Below are positions 43,057 to 51,718 of a stretch of 64,000 nucleotides of DNA, piece after piece. The notes below the pieces were generated by a model. That model searched no databases. It saw only the letters and a list, made by a program, of their open reading frames with translations, and was not told the origin of the DNA. Each line of letters starts with the position of its first letter. Within the stretch, counting starts at the first letter, position 1. The stretch is from positions 123,992-187,991 of the forward strand of contig JAXMCI010000014.1 of assembly GCA_046349435.1 (NCBI GenBank). The letters are read 5' to 3'. Source of the stretch: JAXMCI01 sp046349435. GTDB taxonomy: Bacteria > Pseudomonadota > Alphaproteobacteria > Dongiales > Dongiaceae. Both the position numbers and the translations under genes were made by a program.

Positions 43057-44271
43057 ATGGACGGCCAGCATTCCGGCGAGCGCGCCCGCCGCTGGCTGCT
43101 CGTCTCGATGATCGGCGCGGCCTGCATCTACGGCTCGATGCTGAGCGTCACCTATCCGCTGCTGGCGCTGCTGCTCGAGGCGCAGGGGGCGAGCGACCTG
43201 ATGATCGGCATGAACGCCGCGATGACGCCGGCCGGCTGCCTGGTCTCGGCGCCGCTGCTGCCCTGGGCGGTGCGCCGCTTCGGGCCGTGGTGGGTGATGG
43301 TCGGCTCGCTCGCCGGCACGGCGCTGATCCTGCTCGGCATCTGGCTGCTGCGCGATCCCGTCGCCTGGTTCCCGCTGCGCCTGCTGCTGGGCTTCGCCAT
43401 CAACGGCGTGATGGGGGTGAGCGAGACCTGGATCAACCTGATCGCCCGGCCGGAGAGCCGTGGCCGCACGCTCGGCCTCTACACCACCTTCCTGGCGGTC
43501 GGCTTCGCCCTCGGCCCGGTGCTGCTGGCGGCGGTCGGGCCGGACTCGCCCTTGCCCTTCGCGGTCGGCATCGCGCTTACCCTGCTGGCCGCGTTGTCGC
43601 TGCTGCCGGCCCGCGGCGCGGCAGCGCCGATGGGCGGCGGCGGCACGCTGCCCGTCGTCGAGCTGCTGCAGCGCCACGGCACGCTGCTGCTCGGCATCGT
43701 CGCGCTGTCGCTGTTCGACGGCGCCCTGCTGTCGCTGCTGCCCGTCTACGTCATCGACCACGGCCTGGGGCCGCGGCAGGCGGCGGCGCTGCTGGCGCCT
43801 CTGGTGGTCGGCAACGTGCTGCTGCAGTTCCCGGTCGGCTGGCTCGCCGACCGCATCGACCGCCGCACCGTGCTGGCCGGCTGCGCGCTCGCCGGCTGCG
43901 CCGGGGCGCTGCTGCTGCCGCTGGTCGTGGAGACACAGTTCTGGCTGTGGCCGGTGATGATGGGCTGGGGCGGCCTGACCTTCGCCATCTATCCGGTGGT
44001 GCTGGCGGTGCTCGGCCACCGGCTGGCCGGCGACGACCTGCTGATCGCCAACATGGCGATCGCCGCGGTCTGGGGCGCCGGCGGGCTGGTCGGCCCGGCG
44101 CTGGTCGGCGCCGCCATGCAGCTCGGCGGGCCGGGCGGCCTGCCGGTCAGCCTGGCGCTGGTCTGGGGGGTGTTCGCGCTGTTCCTGGTGCGGCGGCCGC
44201 GCCGCTACAGCAGCGTGCGGACCTCCCAGAGCTCGGGGAACAACGTCGTCTCCAGCACGCGGCGGAGATAG
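43057..44271 (+). CDS. MFS transporter
   Basis: 404 residues, about 12 membrane helices. The motif GPWWVMVGSLAGTALILLG, FAINGVMGVSETWINLIARPESRGRTLGLYTT (a YcaD-like signature) and LADRIDRRTVLAGCALAGC place it in the major facilitator superfamily, near YcaD/UMF-type carriers. The substrate is unknown. Its last 67 bases overlap the end of the tryptophan dioxygenase gene on the other strand, and the tail beyond RRPRRY has unusual composition, so the true end may be a few residues of read-through over that gene. Confidence 0.82.
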   Translation: MDGQHSGERARRWLLVSMIGAACIYGSMLSVTYPLLALLLEAQGASDLMIGMNAAMTPAGCLVSAPLLPWAVRRFGPWWVMVGSLAGTALILLGIWLLRDPVAWFPLRLLLGFAINGVMGVSETWINLIARPESRGRTLGLYTTFLAVGFALGPVLLAAVGPDSPLPFAVGIALTLLAALSLLPARGAAAPMGGGGTLPVVELLQRHGTLLLGIVALSLFDGALLSLLPVYVIDHGLGPRQAAALLAPLVVGNVLLQFPVGWLADRIDRRTVLAGCALAGCAGALLLPLVVETQFWLWPVMMGWGGLTFAIYPVVLAVLGHRLAGDDLLIANMAIAAVWGAGGLVGPALVGAAMQLGGPGGLPVSLALVWGVFALFLVRRPRRYSSVRTSQSSGNNVVSSTRRR

Positions 44272-45068
44272 GAGACCCCGGCGGTGCCGCCGGTGCCGCG
44301 CTTCATGCCGATGATCCGTTCCACCGTCTTGACGTGGCGGAAGCGCCATTGCTGGAAGGAGTCCTCGAGGTCGACCAGCTCCTCGGCGAGCTCGTAGAGG
44401 TCCCAGTGGCGGGCGGTGTCGCGATAGACCGCGAGCCACGCCTCGCGCACCGTCGGATCGGACCGGTAGGGCTCGCTCCAGTCGCGCTGCAGCCGCTCGG
44501 CCGCGATCGCGAAGCCGCGCCGGGCGAGCAGCCGCAGCACCTCGTCATAGAGGCTCGGCGTCTCCAGCGCCTGCAGCAGCAGGGCGTGCCGGGCCGGCCG
44601 GTCGCGGTGCGCCGCCAGCATGGCGCGGCTCTTGTTGCCGAGGATGAACTCGATCAGCCGGTATTGGTGCGACTGGAATCCGGAGGAATGGCCGAGCCAG
44701 TCGCGGAAGGCGAGGTAGTCGGCCGGCGTCAGGGTCGAGAGCACGTCCCAGGACTGGATCAGCTGCGCCTGGATCCGCGACACCCGCGCGGTCATCTTGA
44801 AGGCCGGCGGCAGGTCGTCGGCGCGGATCCGCTCGCGCGCCGCCTCGAGCTCGTGCAGGGCCAGCTTCAGCCACAGCTCGGTCGACTGGTGCGCGACGAT
44901 GAACAGCATCTCGTCGTGCTGTGGCGAGAGCGGCTGCTGGGCGCCGAGCAGCCGGTCGAGCTGCAGGTACTCGCCATAGCTCATCGCCGCGCGGAAGTCG
45001 GTATGGGCGCCGGATTCCGGGCGGTCGTCCGGGCTTGGCGGGGCCTCTGGCGCGTCCTGCGGGGTCAA
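44205..45068 (-). CDS. kynA: Tryptophan 2,3-dioxygenase
   Basis: 287 residues. TDO hallmarks: SYGEYLQLDRLLGAQQPLSPQHDEMLFIVAHQSTELWLKL, SGFQSHQYRLIEFILGNKS and RFRHVKTVERIIGMKRGTGGTAGVSYLRR, which holds the heme-ligand His and the substrate loop. It opens the indole ring of tryptophan to N-formylkynurenine. No kynB or kynU gene is next to it. It is downstream of an amino-acid-type binding protein on the same strand, 58 bases away. Confidence 0.93.
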   Translation of the reverse strand: MTPQDAPEAPPSPDDRPESGAHTDFRAAMSYGEYLQLDRLLGAQQPLSPQHDEMLFIVAHQSTELWLKLALHELEAARERIRADDLPPAFKMTARVSRIQAQLIQSWDVLSTLTPADYLAFRDWLGHSSGFQSHQYRLIEFILGNKSRAMLAAHRDRPARHALLLQALETPSLYDEVLRLLARRGFAIAAERLQRDWSEPYRSDPTVREAWLAVYRDTARHWDLYELAEELVDLEDSFQQWRFRHVKTVERIIGMKRGTGGTAGVSYLRRVLETTLFPELWEVRTLL

Positions 45069-45126
45069 GCCGGCCTCGCTCGCGGGCTGGCCCCGCCGGC
45101 CTCCTGCCGGCGGGGCCGCCCCGCTT

Positions 45127-46392
45127 CTACTGCTTGTTCACCTGGCTGATCAGCGCGTCGACCTTGTCGGTCGGCACTTCGCCGGTGGTCACCACCTCGC
45201 CCTTCTGGATCCGCCACAGGCGGAACGGCCCGGTGATGTCGCCGTTCTTGTCGAACTGCACCGCGCCGATCACCCCGACATAGCGGATCGGCTTGCCGGC
45301 CTTGATCAGGTCGAGCCCCTTCTTGAACTGGTCGGCGCCGGCATAGATGACCTCGCCCTGCGGGTCGAGGACCTTGCGGACGCTGTCGCGGATCGCCGCC
45401 GGCTCGGGCTTGCCGGCGAGCGCGATGGCCAGCCCGGCGATCGCCGTGGCGTCGTAGCTGCGGTCGGCCGCGGGCGCCTGCCAGTCGAAGCCGGAATAGG
45501 CCTTGAAGGCGTTGGCGAAGTAGTCGGTCGAGGCCGACTTGTCGGCGCCCGAGGAGGTGCCGTAGGCCTCGTCGAGATACTGCGCGCCGACGTTCTTGAT
45601 GAACTCCTCGCTGTTCATCCCGTCGTTGAGCAGGAACTTGGCGACGCCGCCCTGCGAGATCCAGTTGCGCGCGATGGTGGCGCCGTCGCCCGGCGTCGAG
45701 ACGAGGTAGAGGGCGTCGGGCGAGCCCTCCAGCGCCTTGGTCACCTCCGGCGCGTAGGAGGGCTGGTTCTCGTTGTAGGGCGTGGTCGAGACGATGGTGC
45801 CGCCGAGGGCCTGGTAGGCCCGGGCGAACTCCTTCACCATGTTGGCGCCGAAGTCGTTGTTGACGTTCACGATCGCCAGCTTCTTGAAGCCGAGGTCGAG
45901 CGCGTACTTGGCGGCGATGGTGCCCTGCAGCGCGTCCGAGGTGATGGTGCGGAACCACCAGCCGCCGGTCTTGCCCTGCTCGGCGAGGTTGGTGAAGCTC
46001 GGCGAGGAGGAGGCGGGCGAGATCTGCACCACGCCCGAGGGCGCGGTCACCGAGGTCAGGATCGGCATCGAGACCGAGGAGATGATGCCGCCGATGATCA
46101 CCGGCACCTTCTTGATCTCGACCAGCTGCTTGGCGACGTCGGCGGCGACGCTGCCCTGGCTCTGCGCGTCGCGGATGTCGGCGGCGAGCTTGCAGCCCGC
46201 CGCGCCGCCCGCCGCGTTGAGGTCGTTGAGCGCCAGCTCGACCGCCTTCGAGGCCTTCTGGCCGTACTCGCCGGCCGGGCCCGTGAGCTCCATGACGACG
46301 CCGATGGTGATGGTGCAGTCGGCCTTGGCGGCCGGGGCCGCGAGCGCCGCCAGGGCCAGGGCCAGCGCCGACCCGAAGAGATGCCGTCTCAT
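45127..46392 (-). CDS. Branched-chain amino-acid-type ABC substrate-binding protein
   Basis: 421 residues with signal peptide (MRRHLFGSALALALAALAAP, cleaved near AKA). A LivJ/LivK-type fold: ITIGVVMELTGPAGEYGQKASKAVELALNDLNAAGG, KKVPVIIGGIISSVSMPIL, WWFRTITSDALQGTIAAKYALDLGFKKLAIVNVNNDFG, and DADALYLVSTPGDG-like strands. It lacks its own ATPase and permease on this strand. The matching LivG/F/H/M set starts 2.4 kb away on the opposite strand, so it may serve that system. The start at 46392 fits the signal peptide. Confidence 0.88.
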   Translation of the reverse strand: MRRHLFGSALALALAALAAPAAKADCTITIGVVMELTGPAGEYGQKASKAVELALNDLNAAGGAAGCKLAADIRDAQSQGSVAADVAKQLVEIKKVPVIIGGIISSVSMPILTSVTAPSGVVQISPASSSPSFTNLAEQGKTGGWWFRTITSDALQGTIAAKYALDLGFKKLAIVNVNNDFGANMVKEFARAYQALGGTIVSTTPYNENQPSYAPEVTKALEGSPDALYLVSTPGDGATIARNWISQGGVAKFLLNDGMNSEEFIKNVGAQYLDEAYGTSSGADKSASTDYFANAFKAYSGFDWQAPAADRSYDATAIAGLAIALAGKPEPAAIRDSVRKVLDPQGEVIYAGADQFKKGLDLIKAGKPIRYVGVIGAVQFDKNGDITGPFRLWRIQKGEVVTTGEVPTDKVDALISQVNKQ

Positions 46393-46497
46393 TCTCCCGT
46401 TTCTCCTGTTGCTGGCGCCCGGCAGCCCGGGCGCGCGCCTCCGCGGCGGCATTCTGGCGACAAAAGCCGCGCGCCGGCAAGCCGGGCGCTGCCGGCG

Positions 46498-46929
46498 CTA
46501 GGTCCCGGCCGGCGGGGCGATCCAGGTTTCCTGCAGGTGCAGCCAGGCGATGCCGAGCGGCGCGGCCGGGTCGGGCGCGAGCAGCGCGGTCGAGCGGCGC
46601 ACGGTCGCGGTGCCGCCGCCCGCCTGCCGCTCGACATAGCCGGCGAGGACCAGCCCGTCGCGCTCCAGCAGGATGCGGGCGTCCTCGACCGCGATGGCGA
46701 ACGGCGCGCCGGCGCGGCAGCCATGGGCGGCCTCGAGCCGGGCCAGCAGGTCGGCGCGCCCGTTCTCGTTGCCCTGCGGATCGACCTGCACGAAATCGGC
46801 GGCGAGCGCCCCGGCGCAGGCGGCGAAGCTCGCCCCGTCGCGCGGCAGCGTGCCGCGGAACCAGGCCTCGAAGAAGCGGTGCAGCCGCTCGATCTCGGCC
46901 AGCGCCGCGGCGCCGGGCGCGCCGCTCAC
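46498..46929 (-). CDS. SnoaL/DUF4440-like small protein
   Basis: 143 residues from a GTG start with AAGGAG five bases upstream. A cone-shaped NTF2-like fold is suggested by LAEIERLHRFFEAWFRGTLP, DFVQVDPQGNENGRADLLARLEAAHG and TALLAPDPAAPLGIAWLHLQETWI. It overlaps the aldo/keto reductase stop by four bases (GTGA), so it is part of that operon. Such proteins can be small hydrolases, isomerases or ligand binders; the role is not known. Confidence 0.65.
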   Translation of the reverse strand: MSGAPGAAALAEIERLHRFFEAWFRGTLPRDGASFAACAGALAADFVQVDPQGNENGRADLLARLEAAHGCRAGAPFAIAVEDARILLERDGLVLAGYVERQAGGGTATVRRSTALLAPDPAAPLGIAWLHLQETWIAPPAGT

Positions 46930-47981
46930 GGCGTCTCCTTGCTGAGCTCGTACTTCATGATCGAGCCGTGCCGGCCGGTGCGGTCGCGCTCGAGCGCGAA
47001 GGTGTCGCCCTCGGGCCCGCGGCGCTCGGCCAGCACCGCGTCGATGGCGGCGCGGTCGGCGGCGTCGAGCCGCAGCCGGTTGGCCTGCAGGGTGGCGGCG
47101 AGGTGGCGGCCGTCGCGGGCGCCGACGATGACGCCGGCCACCGCCGGCCGGTCGAGCACCCAGCGGGTGGCGACCGCGCCGATGCCGGCGCGGTGGCGGT
47201 CGGCGATGCCCTTGAGGACGGCGAGCAGCCGCTGGAACAGCGCCCAGCCGCCGAAATCGTCGATGATCAGCTTGTACTTGACGAGCGAGCGGTTGGGCAG
47301 CGGCGGCGCCGGCTCGGGCGCGCCCAGCCAGCGCTCGCCGAGGAAGCCGCCGGCCAGCGCGCCGTAGCAGAAGAGGCCGAAGCCGCGCTGCCGGGCGAGC
47401 GCCGCCAGCCCGTTCTCCGGCCGCGCGTCGAGCAGCGAGTACTGGACCTGCATCGCGACCAGCGGATAGCCGGCCTCGAGCAGCGCCAGGCTGTGCCGCG
47501 TGTCGAAGTTGGTGCCGGCCAGCCGGTCGATCTTGCCGGCGCGCTGGAGGTCGACGAGGTATCCCGCCGTCTCGGCGAGGCCCGGGGCGGCGTAGTTCCA
47601 CCAGTGGAACTGCACGAGGTCGAGCCGCTCCTGGCCGAGCCGCTGCAGGCTGCGGTCGATCACCGCCTCGACCTGGCGGCGGTCGAGCCGGCCGAGCGTG
47701 CTCCAGTCCGGCACGTACTTGGTGTGGACCTTGAGGCGCGCCAGCGCCGCCGCGCCGCGCTGCTCGCGGTAGCGGGCGCGGAAGGCGCCGATCAGCGCCT
47801 CGACGCCGGTATAGATGTCGGCGCAGTCGAAGCCGGTGATGCCGGCGTCGGCGAAGGCGAACATGCCGGCGATGGCGTCCTCCGCCGCGAAGGCGGGCCC
47901 GTGCCCCTCGGAGAGCTGCCAGCCGCCCTTCAGCAGCCGGGAGACGCGGTAGCCCGGCGCCAGCTCGATCGTCTCGGTCAT
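46926..47981 (-). CDS. Aldo/keto reductase
   Basis: 351 residues. The barrel signature is present: LKGGWQLSEGHG at the start, then GFDCADIYTGVEALIGAF (Asp and Tyr of the active site), HTKYVPDW (Lys), LDLVQFHWWNYAAPG (His) and the NADPH tail LDRPAVAGVIVGARDGRHLAATLQAN. The tetrad Asp-Tyr-Lys-His is visible. It reduces an aldehyde or ketone in the cytoplasm with NADPH. It sits in the middle of a three-gene operon with four-base overlaps on both sides. Confidence 0.9.
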   Translation of the reverse strand: MTETIELAPGYRVSRLLKGGWQLSEGHGPAFAAEDAIAGMFAFADAGITGFDCADIYTGVEALIGAFRARYREQRGAAALARLKVHTKYVPDWSTLGRLDRRQVEAVIDRSLQRLGQERLDLVQFHWWNYAAPGLAETAGYLVDLQRAGKIDRLAGTNFDTRHSLALLEAGYPLVAMQVQYSLLDARPENGLAALARQRGFGLFCYGALAGGFLGERWLGAPEPAPPLPNRSLVKYKLIIDDFGGWALFQRLLAVLKGIADRHRAGIGAVATRWVLDRPAVAGVIVGARDGRHLAATLQANRLRLDAADRAAIDAVLAERRGPEGDTFALERDRTGRHGSIMKYELSKETP

Positions 47982-48319
47982 GGCCGGGGCGGCAGCGGCA
48001 CGCGCGTCACCGCGCCGTGGCGGAAGGTCGTGCGCCCGGTGCGGGTGATGCGGAAGCGCCCGCCGCAATGCGGGTCGGGGCAGGCGATCTCGGCATCGGT
48101 CGTCATCCAGTCGTTGGGATCCGTCTCGCGCTGCTTGGCCGGCAGCAGCGGCAGGATCGCCGCCAGCGGGTAGAGCGGGAAGCTCTGCCCCGGCGGGAAG
48201 GACAGGCTCTCGCCGACCAGGGTGAAGAAGTCGCCGGCCCGGTGCGCGCAGACCATCGGCCGCTCGCCGGCCACCACCTCGACCCGGAGATCGTAGAGGG
48301 TGAAGGAATCGTCGCTCAT
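47978..48319 (-). CDS. Small TIGR04076-like protein
   Basis: 113 residues. YDLRVEVVAGERPMVCAHRAGDFFTLVGESLSFPPG, then FPLYPLAAILPLLPAKQRETDPNDWMTTDAEIACPDPHCG resembles the TIGR04076 family often found beside aldo/keto reductases. Three cysteines (one in ACPDPHCGG) may bind a metal. It is the first gene of the three-gene operon; its stop overlaps the reductase start (ATGA). The family assignment is from memory of related sequences; the function is unknown. Confidence 0.6.
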   Translation of the reverse strand: MSDDSFTLYDLRVEVVAGERPMVCAHRAGDFFTLVGESLSFPPGQSFPLYPLAAILPLLPAKQRETDPNDWMTTDAEIACPDPHCGGRFRITRTGRTTFRHGAVTRVPLPPRP

Positions 48320-48361
48320 GGCCGGCCATGAAATCGCAGCCGGCGGACGGGCGCAAACTGT

Positions 48362-48403
48362 ATTCCCTCCCCCCTTGCGGGGGAGGGCTAGGGTGGGGGG
48401 TGG
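48362..48403 (+). repeat. Left 42-bp inverted repeat of the DUF559 unit
   Basis: Starts ATTCCCTCCCCCCTTGCGGG and ends GCTAGGGTGGGGGGTGG. Identical, reversed, to 48784-48825. Confidence 0.9.
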
Positions 48404-48458
48404 CCACAGGCTCGGTGGTCGGGATGCGAGCGACGACGCGAGCGTCTATTGTCTCGCG

Positions 48459-48827
48459 ATGCCCTCGACCTTCGCCCGCGAGCTCCGCCGCAATCCGACC
48501 GATGCGGAGCGCAGGCTGTGGCTGCTCCTCCGTGACAAGCGGCTCGGCGGATTCCGCTTCCGCAGGCAGGTCCCGATCGGCTCCTATATCGCCGACTTTG
48601 CCTGCCTCGCCGAGCGGCTCGTCGTCGAGGTCGACGGAGGGCAGCACAACGAGCAGGTTGACGGTGCTCGGACCGCGTGGCTGGCGGGGCGGGGGTTTCG
48701 CGTGCTGAGGTTCTGGAACAACGACGTGCTGGCGAATCCGGAGGGGGTGGGGGAGTCCATCCTGCTGGCATTGCGCGGGCGGCCCACCCCCCACCCTAGC
48801 CCTCCCCCGCAAGGGGGGAGGGAATGA
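48459..48827 (+). CDS. DUF559 (Vsr/PD-(D/E)xK-like endonuclease) protein
   Basis: 122 residues from the ATG at 48459 (MPSTFARELRRNPTDAERRLWLLLRD). The DUF559 core is complete: RRNPTDAERRLWLLLRDKRLGGFRFRRQVPIG, YIADFACLAERLVVEVDGGQH (the Asp and the Glu-x-Asp of the nuclease site) and GFRVLRFWNNDVLANPEGV. DUF559 proteins are related to very-short-patch-repair nucleases, but their role is not known. The last ~15 residues (PTPHPSPPPQGGRE) are coded by the right inverted repeat. Its TGA stop overlaps an ATG at 48824 in front of livG. An upstream ATG at 48300 would add residues coded by the left repeat and is unlikely. Confidence 0.85.
   Translation: MPSTFARELRRNPTDAERRLWLLLRDKRLGGFRFRRQVPIGSYIADFACLAERLVVEVDGGQHNEQVDGARTAWLAGRGFRVLRFWNNDVLANPEGVGESILLALRGRPTPHPSPPPQGGRE
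48784..48825 (-). repeat. Right 42-bp inverted repeat of the DUF559 unit
   Basis: Exact reverse complement of 48362-48403. Its GGGGGGAGGGA end supplies the ribosome site of livG. Confidence 0.9.
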
Positions 48828-48832
48828 CGCCG

Positions 48833-49603
48833 ATGATCCTCCGGGCCGAGCACCTGTCCCGCCGCTTCGGCGGCGTGGCGGCGGTGGAGGACGTGTCGTT
48901 CGCGCTGCCGGCCGGCTGCATCGCCGGGCTGATCGGGCCGAACGGGGCGGGCAAGACCACCCTCTTCAACCTGATCGCCGGCAGCCTGAAGCCGTCGGCC
49001 GGGCGGCTGACCTTCGCCGGGCGGCGGATCGACGGCCGGCCGCCGCATGCCGTCTATGCCGCCGGCATCGCCCGCACCTTCCAGATCCCGCGGCCCTTCG
49101 CGGCGATGACCGTGCTGGAGAACCTGATGGTGGCGCCGCGCCGCCAGGCGGGGGAGCGCTTCTGGCGCAACTGGCTCGCCTCCGGCGCCATCGCCGCGGA
49201 GGAGCGGCGGCTGGCCGACAAGGCGCGCGGGCTGCTCGCCTTCCTCGGGCTGGAGCGGCTGGCGGGCGAGCCGGCGCGCGTGCTCTCCGGCGGCCAGCGC
49301 AAGCTGCTCGAGCTCGGCCGCGTGCTGATGGCCGACCCGCAGCTGATCCTGCTCGACGAGCCCGGCGCCGGGGTGGCGCCGCCGCTGCTCGCCGTCATCG
49401 TCGAGAAGATCGCCGCGCTGAACGCCGGCGGCATCGGCTTCCTGGTGATCGAGCACAACATGGACCTGGTGATGAGCCTCTGCCGGCCGATCCTGGTGAT
49501 GGCCCAGGGGCGCCTGCTGCTCGAGGGCAGCGCCACCGAGGTGCGCGCCGATCCGCGCGTGCTCGAGGCCTATCTCGGCGGCGCCGCGGCGCCGGCTCGC
49601 TGA
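48833..49603 (+). CDS. livG: Branched-chain amino-acid-type ABC ATPase (LivG-like)
   Basis: 256 residues from the ATG at 48833. An earlier ATG at 48824 is in phase but sits directly against the GGGGGGAGGGA of the preceding repeat, while 48833 has a normal spacing to it. Walker A GLIGPNGAGKTTLFNLIAG, the LivG-type FQIPRPFAAMTVLENLMVAP loop, signature VLSGGQRKLLELGRVLM, Walker B LILLDEPGAGVAPPLL and H-loop VIEHNMD are all present. First gene of a transporter operon for amino acids, amides or urea-like compounds. Confidence 0.9.
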   Translation: MILRAEHLSRRFGGVAAVEDVSFALPAGCIAGLIGPNGAGKTTLFNLIAGSLKPSAGRLTFAGRRIDGRPPHAVYAAGIARTFQIPRPFAAMTVLENLMVAPRRQAGERFWRNWLASGAIAAEERRLADKARGLLAFLGLERLAGEPARVLSGGQRKLLELGRVLMADPQLILLDEPGAGVAPPLLAVIVEKIAALNAGGIGFLVIEHNMDLVMSLCRPILVMAQGRLLLEGSATEVRADPRVLEAYLGGAAAPAR

Positions 49604-49624
49604 GCACCGGGGAAGACGCAGCCC

Positions 49625-50899
49625 GTGCGCGCGACGGCGAGGCCCGGGACGACGAGCGGCGCCGGCGCGGCCACCCGGCTGATCGTCGCCACCTCGCTCG
49701 GCAATGCGCTCGAGTTCTACGAGATCCTCGTCTACGGCTATTTCGCCGTGGTCCTCGCCAAGGTGTTCTTCCCGGCGGCCGACGAGACCGTCTCGATGCT
49801 CGTCACCCTCGGCTCGTTCGGGGTCTCGTTCCTGGCGCGCCCGGTCGGGGCGGTGGTCTTCGGCGCCTATGGCGACCGCCGGGGGCGCAAGCGCGCGCTC
49901 ACCCTGTCGATCCTGCTGATGACCGCCGGCACCGGCCTGATGGTGGCGATGCCGGGCTACGACACGCTCGGGCCGGCCGCGCCGGTGCTGGTGCTGTGCG
50001 CGCGCCTGCTGCAGGGCTTCCTGGTCGGCGGCGAGTTCGCCAGCTCGACCGCCTTCCTGGTCGAGCACCGCCCGGACCGGGCGGGCTATTTCGGCAGCTG
50101 GCAGTGGTCGAGCCAGGGCCTCGCCGCGCTGGCCGCGACCGGCATGGGCGTGTTCCTCACCGCCACCCTGTCGGCCGCCGACCTGCAGGGCTGGGGCTGG
50201 CGCATCCCGTTCGCGCTCGGGCTCCTGATCGGGCCGCTCGGCTACTACATCCGCCGCCGCCTGGACGAGTCGCCGGCCTTCGTCGAGAGCGGCGCCGCCC
50301 GGGCCCCGCTGCGCGAGCTGCTCGGCACGCAATGGCGGCGCCTCCTGCTGACCGTCCTGGTGGTCGCCGTCTCGACCGGCTCGCAATACCTCTCGGTCTA
50401 CATGCCGACCTACGCGATTCGCGAGCTCGGCCTGCCCGCCGCGACCGGCTTCACCGCCGCGGCGGTCGCCGCGGCGCTGGAGACCCTCGTGGTGCCGTTC
50501 GTCGGCATGCTGGTCGACCGCGTCGGCCAGAGCCTGGTGATGATGGCGGCCGCCCTGCTCTTCCTGCTCACGGCCTATCCGGCCTTCGCGCTGGCCGAGG
50601 GCCACCGCTCGCTGGCGGTGCTGATCGCGGTGGTCTGCTGGATCGCCCTGCTGAAGTCGTTCTTCAGCGGCGCGCTGCCGTCGCTGATGGCGAAGATCTT
50701 TCCGGTCCGCACCCGCGTCTCCGGGATGGCGCTCGGCTACAACGTCGCGGTGCTGGCGTTCGGCGGCTTCGCGCCGTTCTTCGCCCAGTCGCTGATCGGG
50801 CTGACGGGATCGCGGCTGGCGCCGTCCTACTACCTGATGGCGACGGCGGCGGTCAGCCTGGCGGCGCTGGTCGCGCTGCGGCGCCGATTGCGCGTCTAG
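49625..50899 (+). CDS. MHS-family (ProP/ShiA-like) metabolite:H+ symporter
   Basis: 424 residues from a GTG start, about 12 membrane helices. The MHS signature is clear: ATSLGNALEFYEILVYGYFAVVLAKVFFP, FLARPVGAVVFGAYGDRRGRKRALTLSILLMT, LLQGFLVGGEFASSTAFLVEHRPD and GWGWRIPFALGLLIGPLGYYIRRRLDESPAF. Members carry organic acids, proline, betaine or shikimate with protons. It lies inside the Liv operon between livG and livF, 21 bases after livG. The substrate may overlap that of the ABC system. Confidence 0.87.
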   Translation: MRATARPGTTSGAGAATRLIVATSLGNALEFYEILVYGYFAVVLAKVFFPAADETVSMLVTLGSFGVSFLARPVGAVVFGAYGDRRGRKRALTLSILLMTAGTGLMVAMPGYDTLGPAAPVLVLCARLLQGFLVGGEFASSTAFLVEHRPDRAGYFGSWQWSSQGLAALAATGMGVFLTATLSAADLQGWGWRIPFALGLLIGPLGYYIRRRLDESPAFVESGAARAPLRELLGTQWRRLLLTVLVVAVSTGSQYLSVYMPTYAIRELGLPAATGFTAAAVAAALETLVVPFVGMLVDRVGQSLVMMAAALLFLLTAYPAFALAEGHRSLAVLIAVVCWIALLKSFFSGALPSLMAKIFPVRTRVSGMALGYNVAVLAFGGFAPFFAQSLIGLTGSRLAPSYYLMATAAVSLAALVALRRRLRV

Positions 50900-50998
50900 G
50901 CAAACGGCGCGCCGCGTGGCACGCATCTGCATCGGCGTTCGCCCGGCCCCGGCCCCGGCCGGGCCTGGCGGCCGGCGAGCGGCCGGCGTGAGGAGGGG

Positions 50999-51717
<719 letters not shown>

Positions 51718-51718
<1 letters not shown>

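Larger units (their letters stand above)
48362..48825 (+). mobile_element. DUF559 gene flanked by perfect 42-bp inverted repeats
   Basis: A 464-base unit bounded by 48362-48403 and its exact reverse complement 48784-48825. It carries one gene, a DUF559 nuclease-like protein. Each repeat contains a nine-base-pair hairpin CCCTCCCCC-CTTGC-GGGGGAGGG followed by CTAGGGTGGGGGG, the layout of a REP sequence. No target-site duplication was found. The unit lies between the TIGR04076-like gene and livG, immediately before the livG start. Confidence 0.65.
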
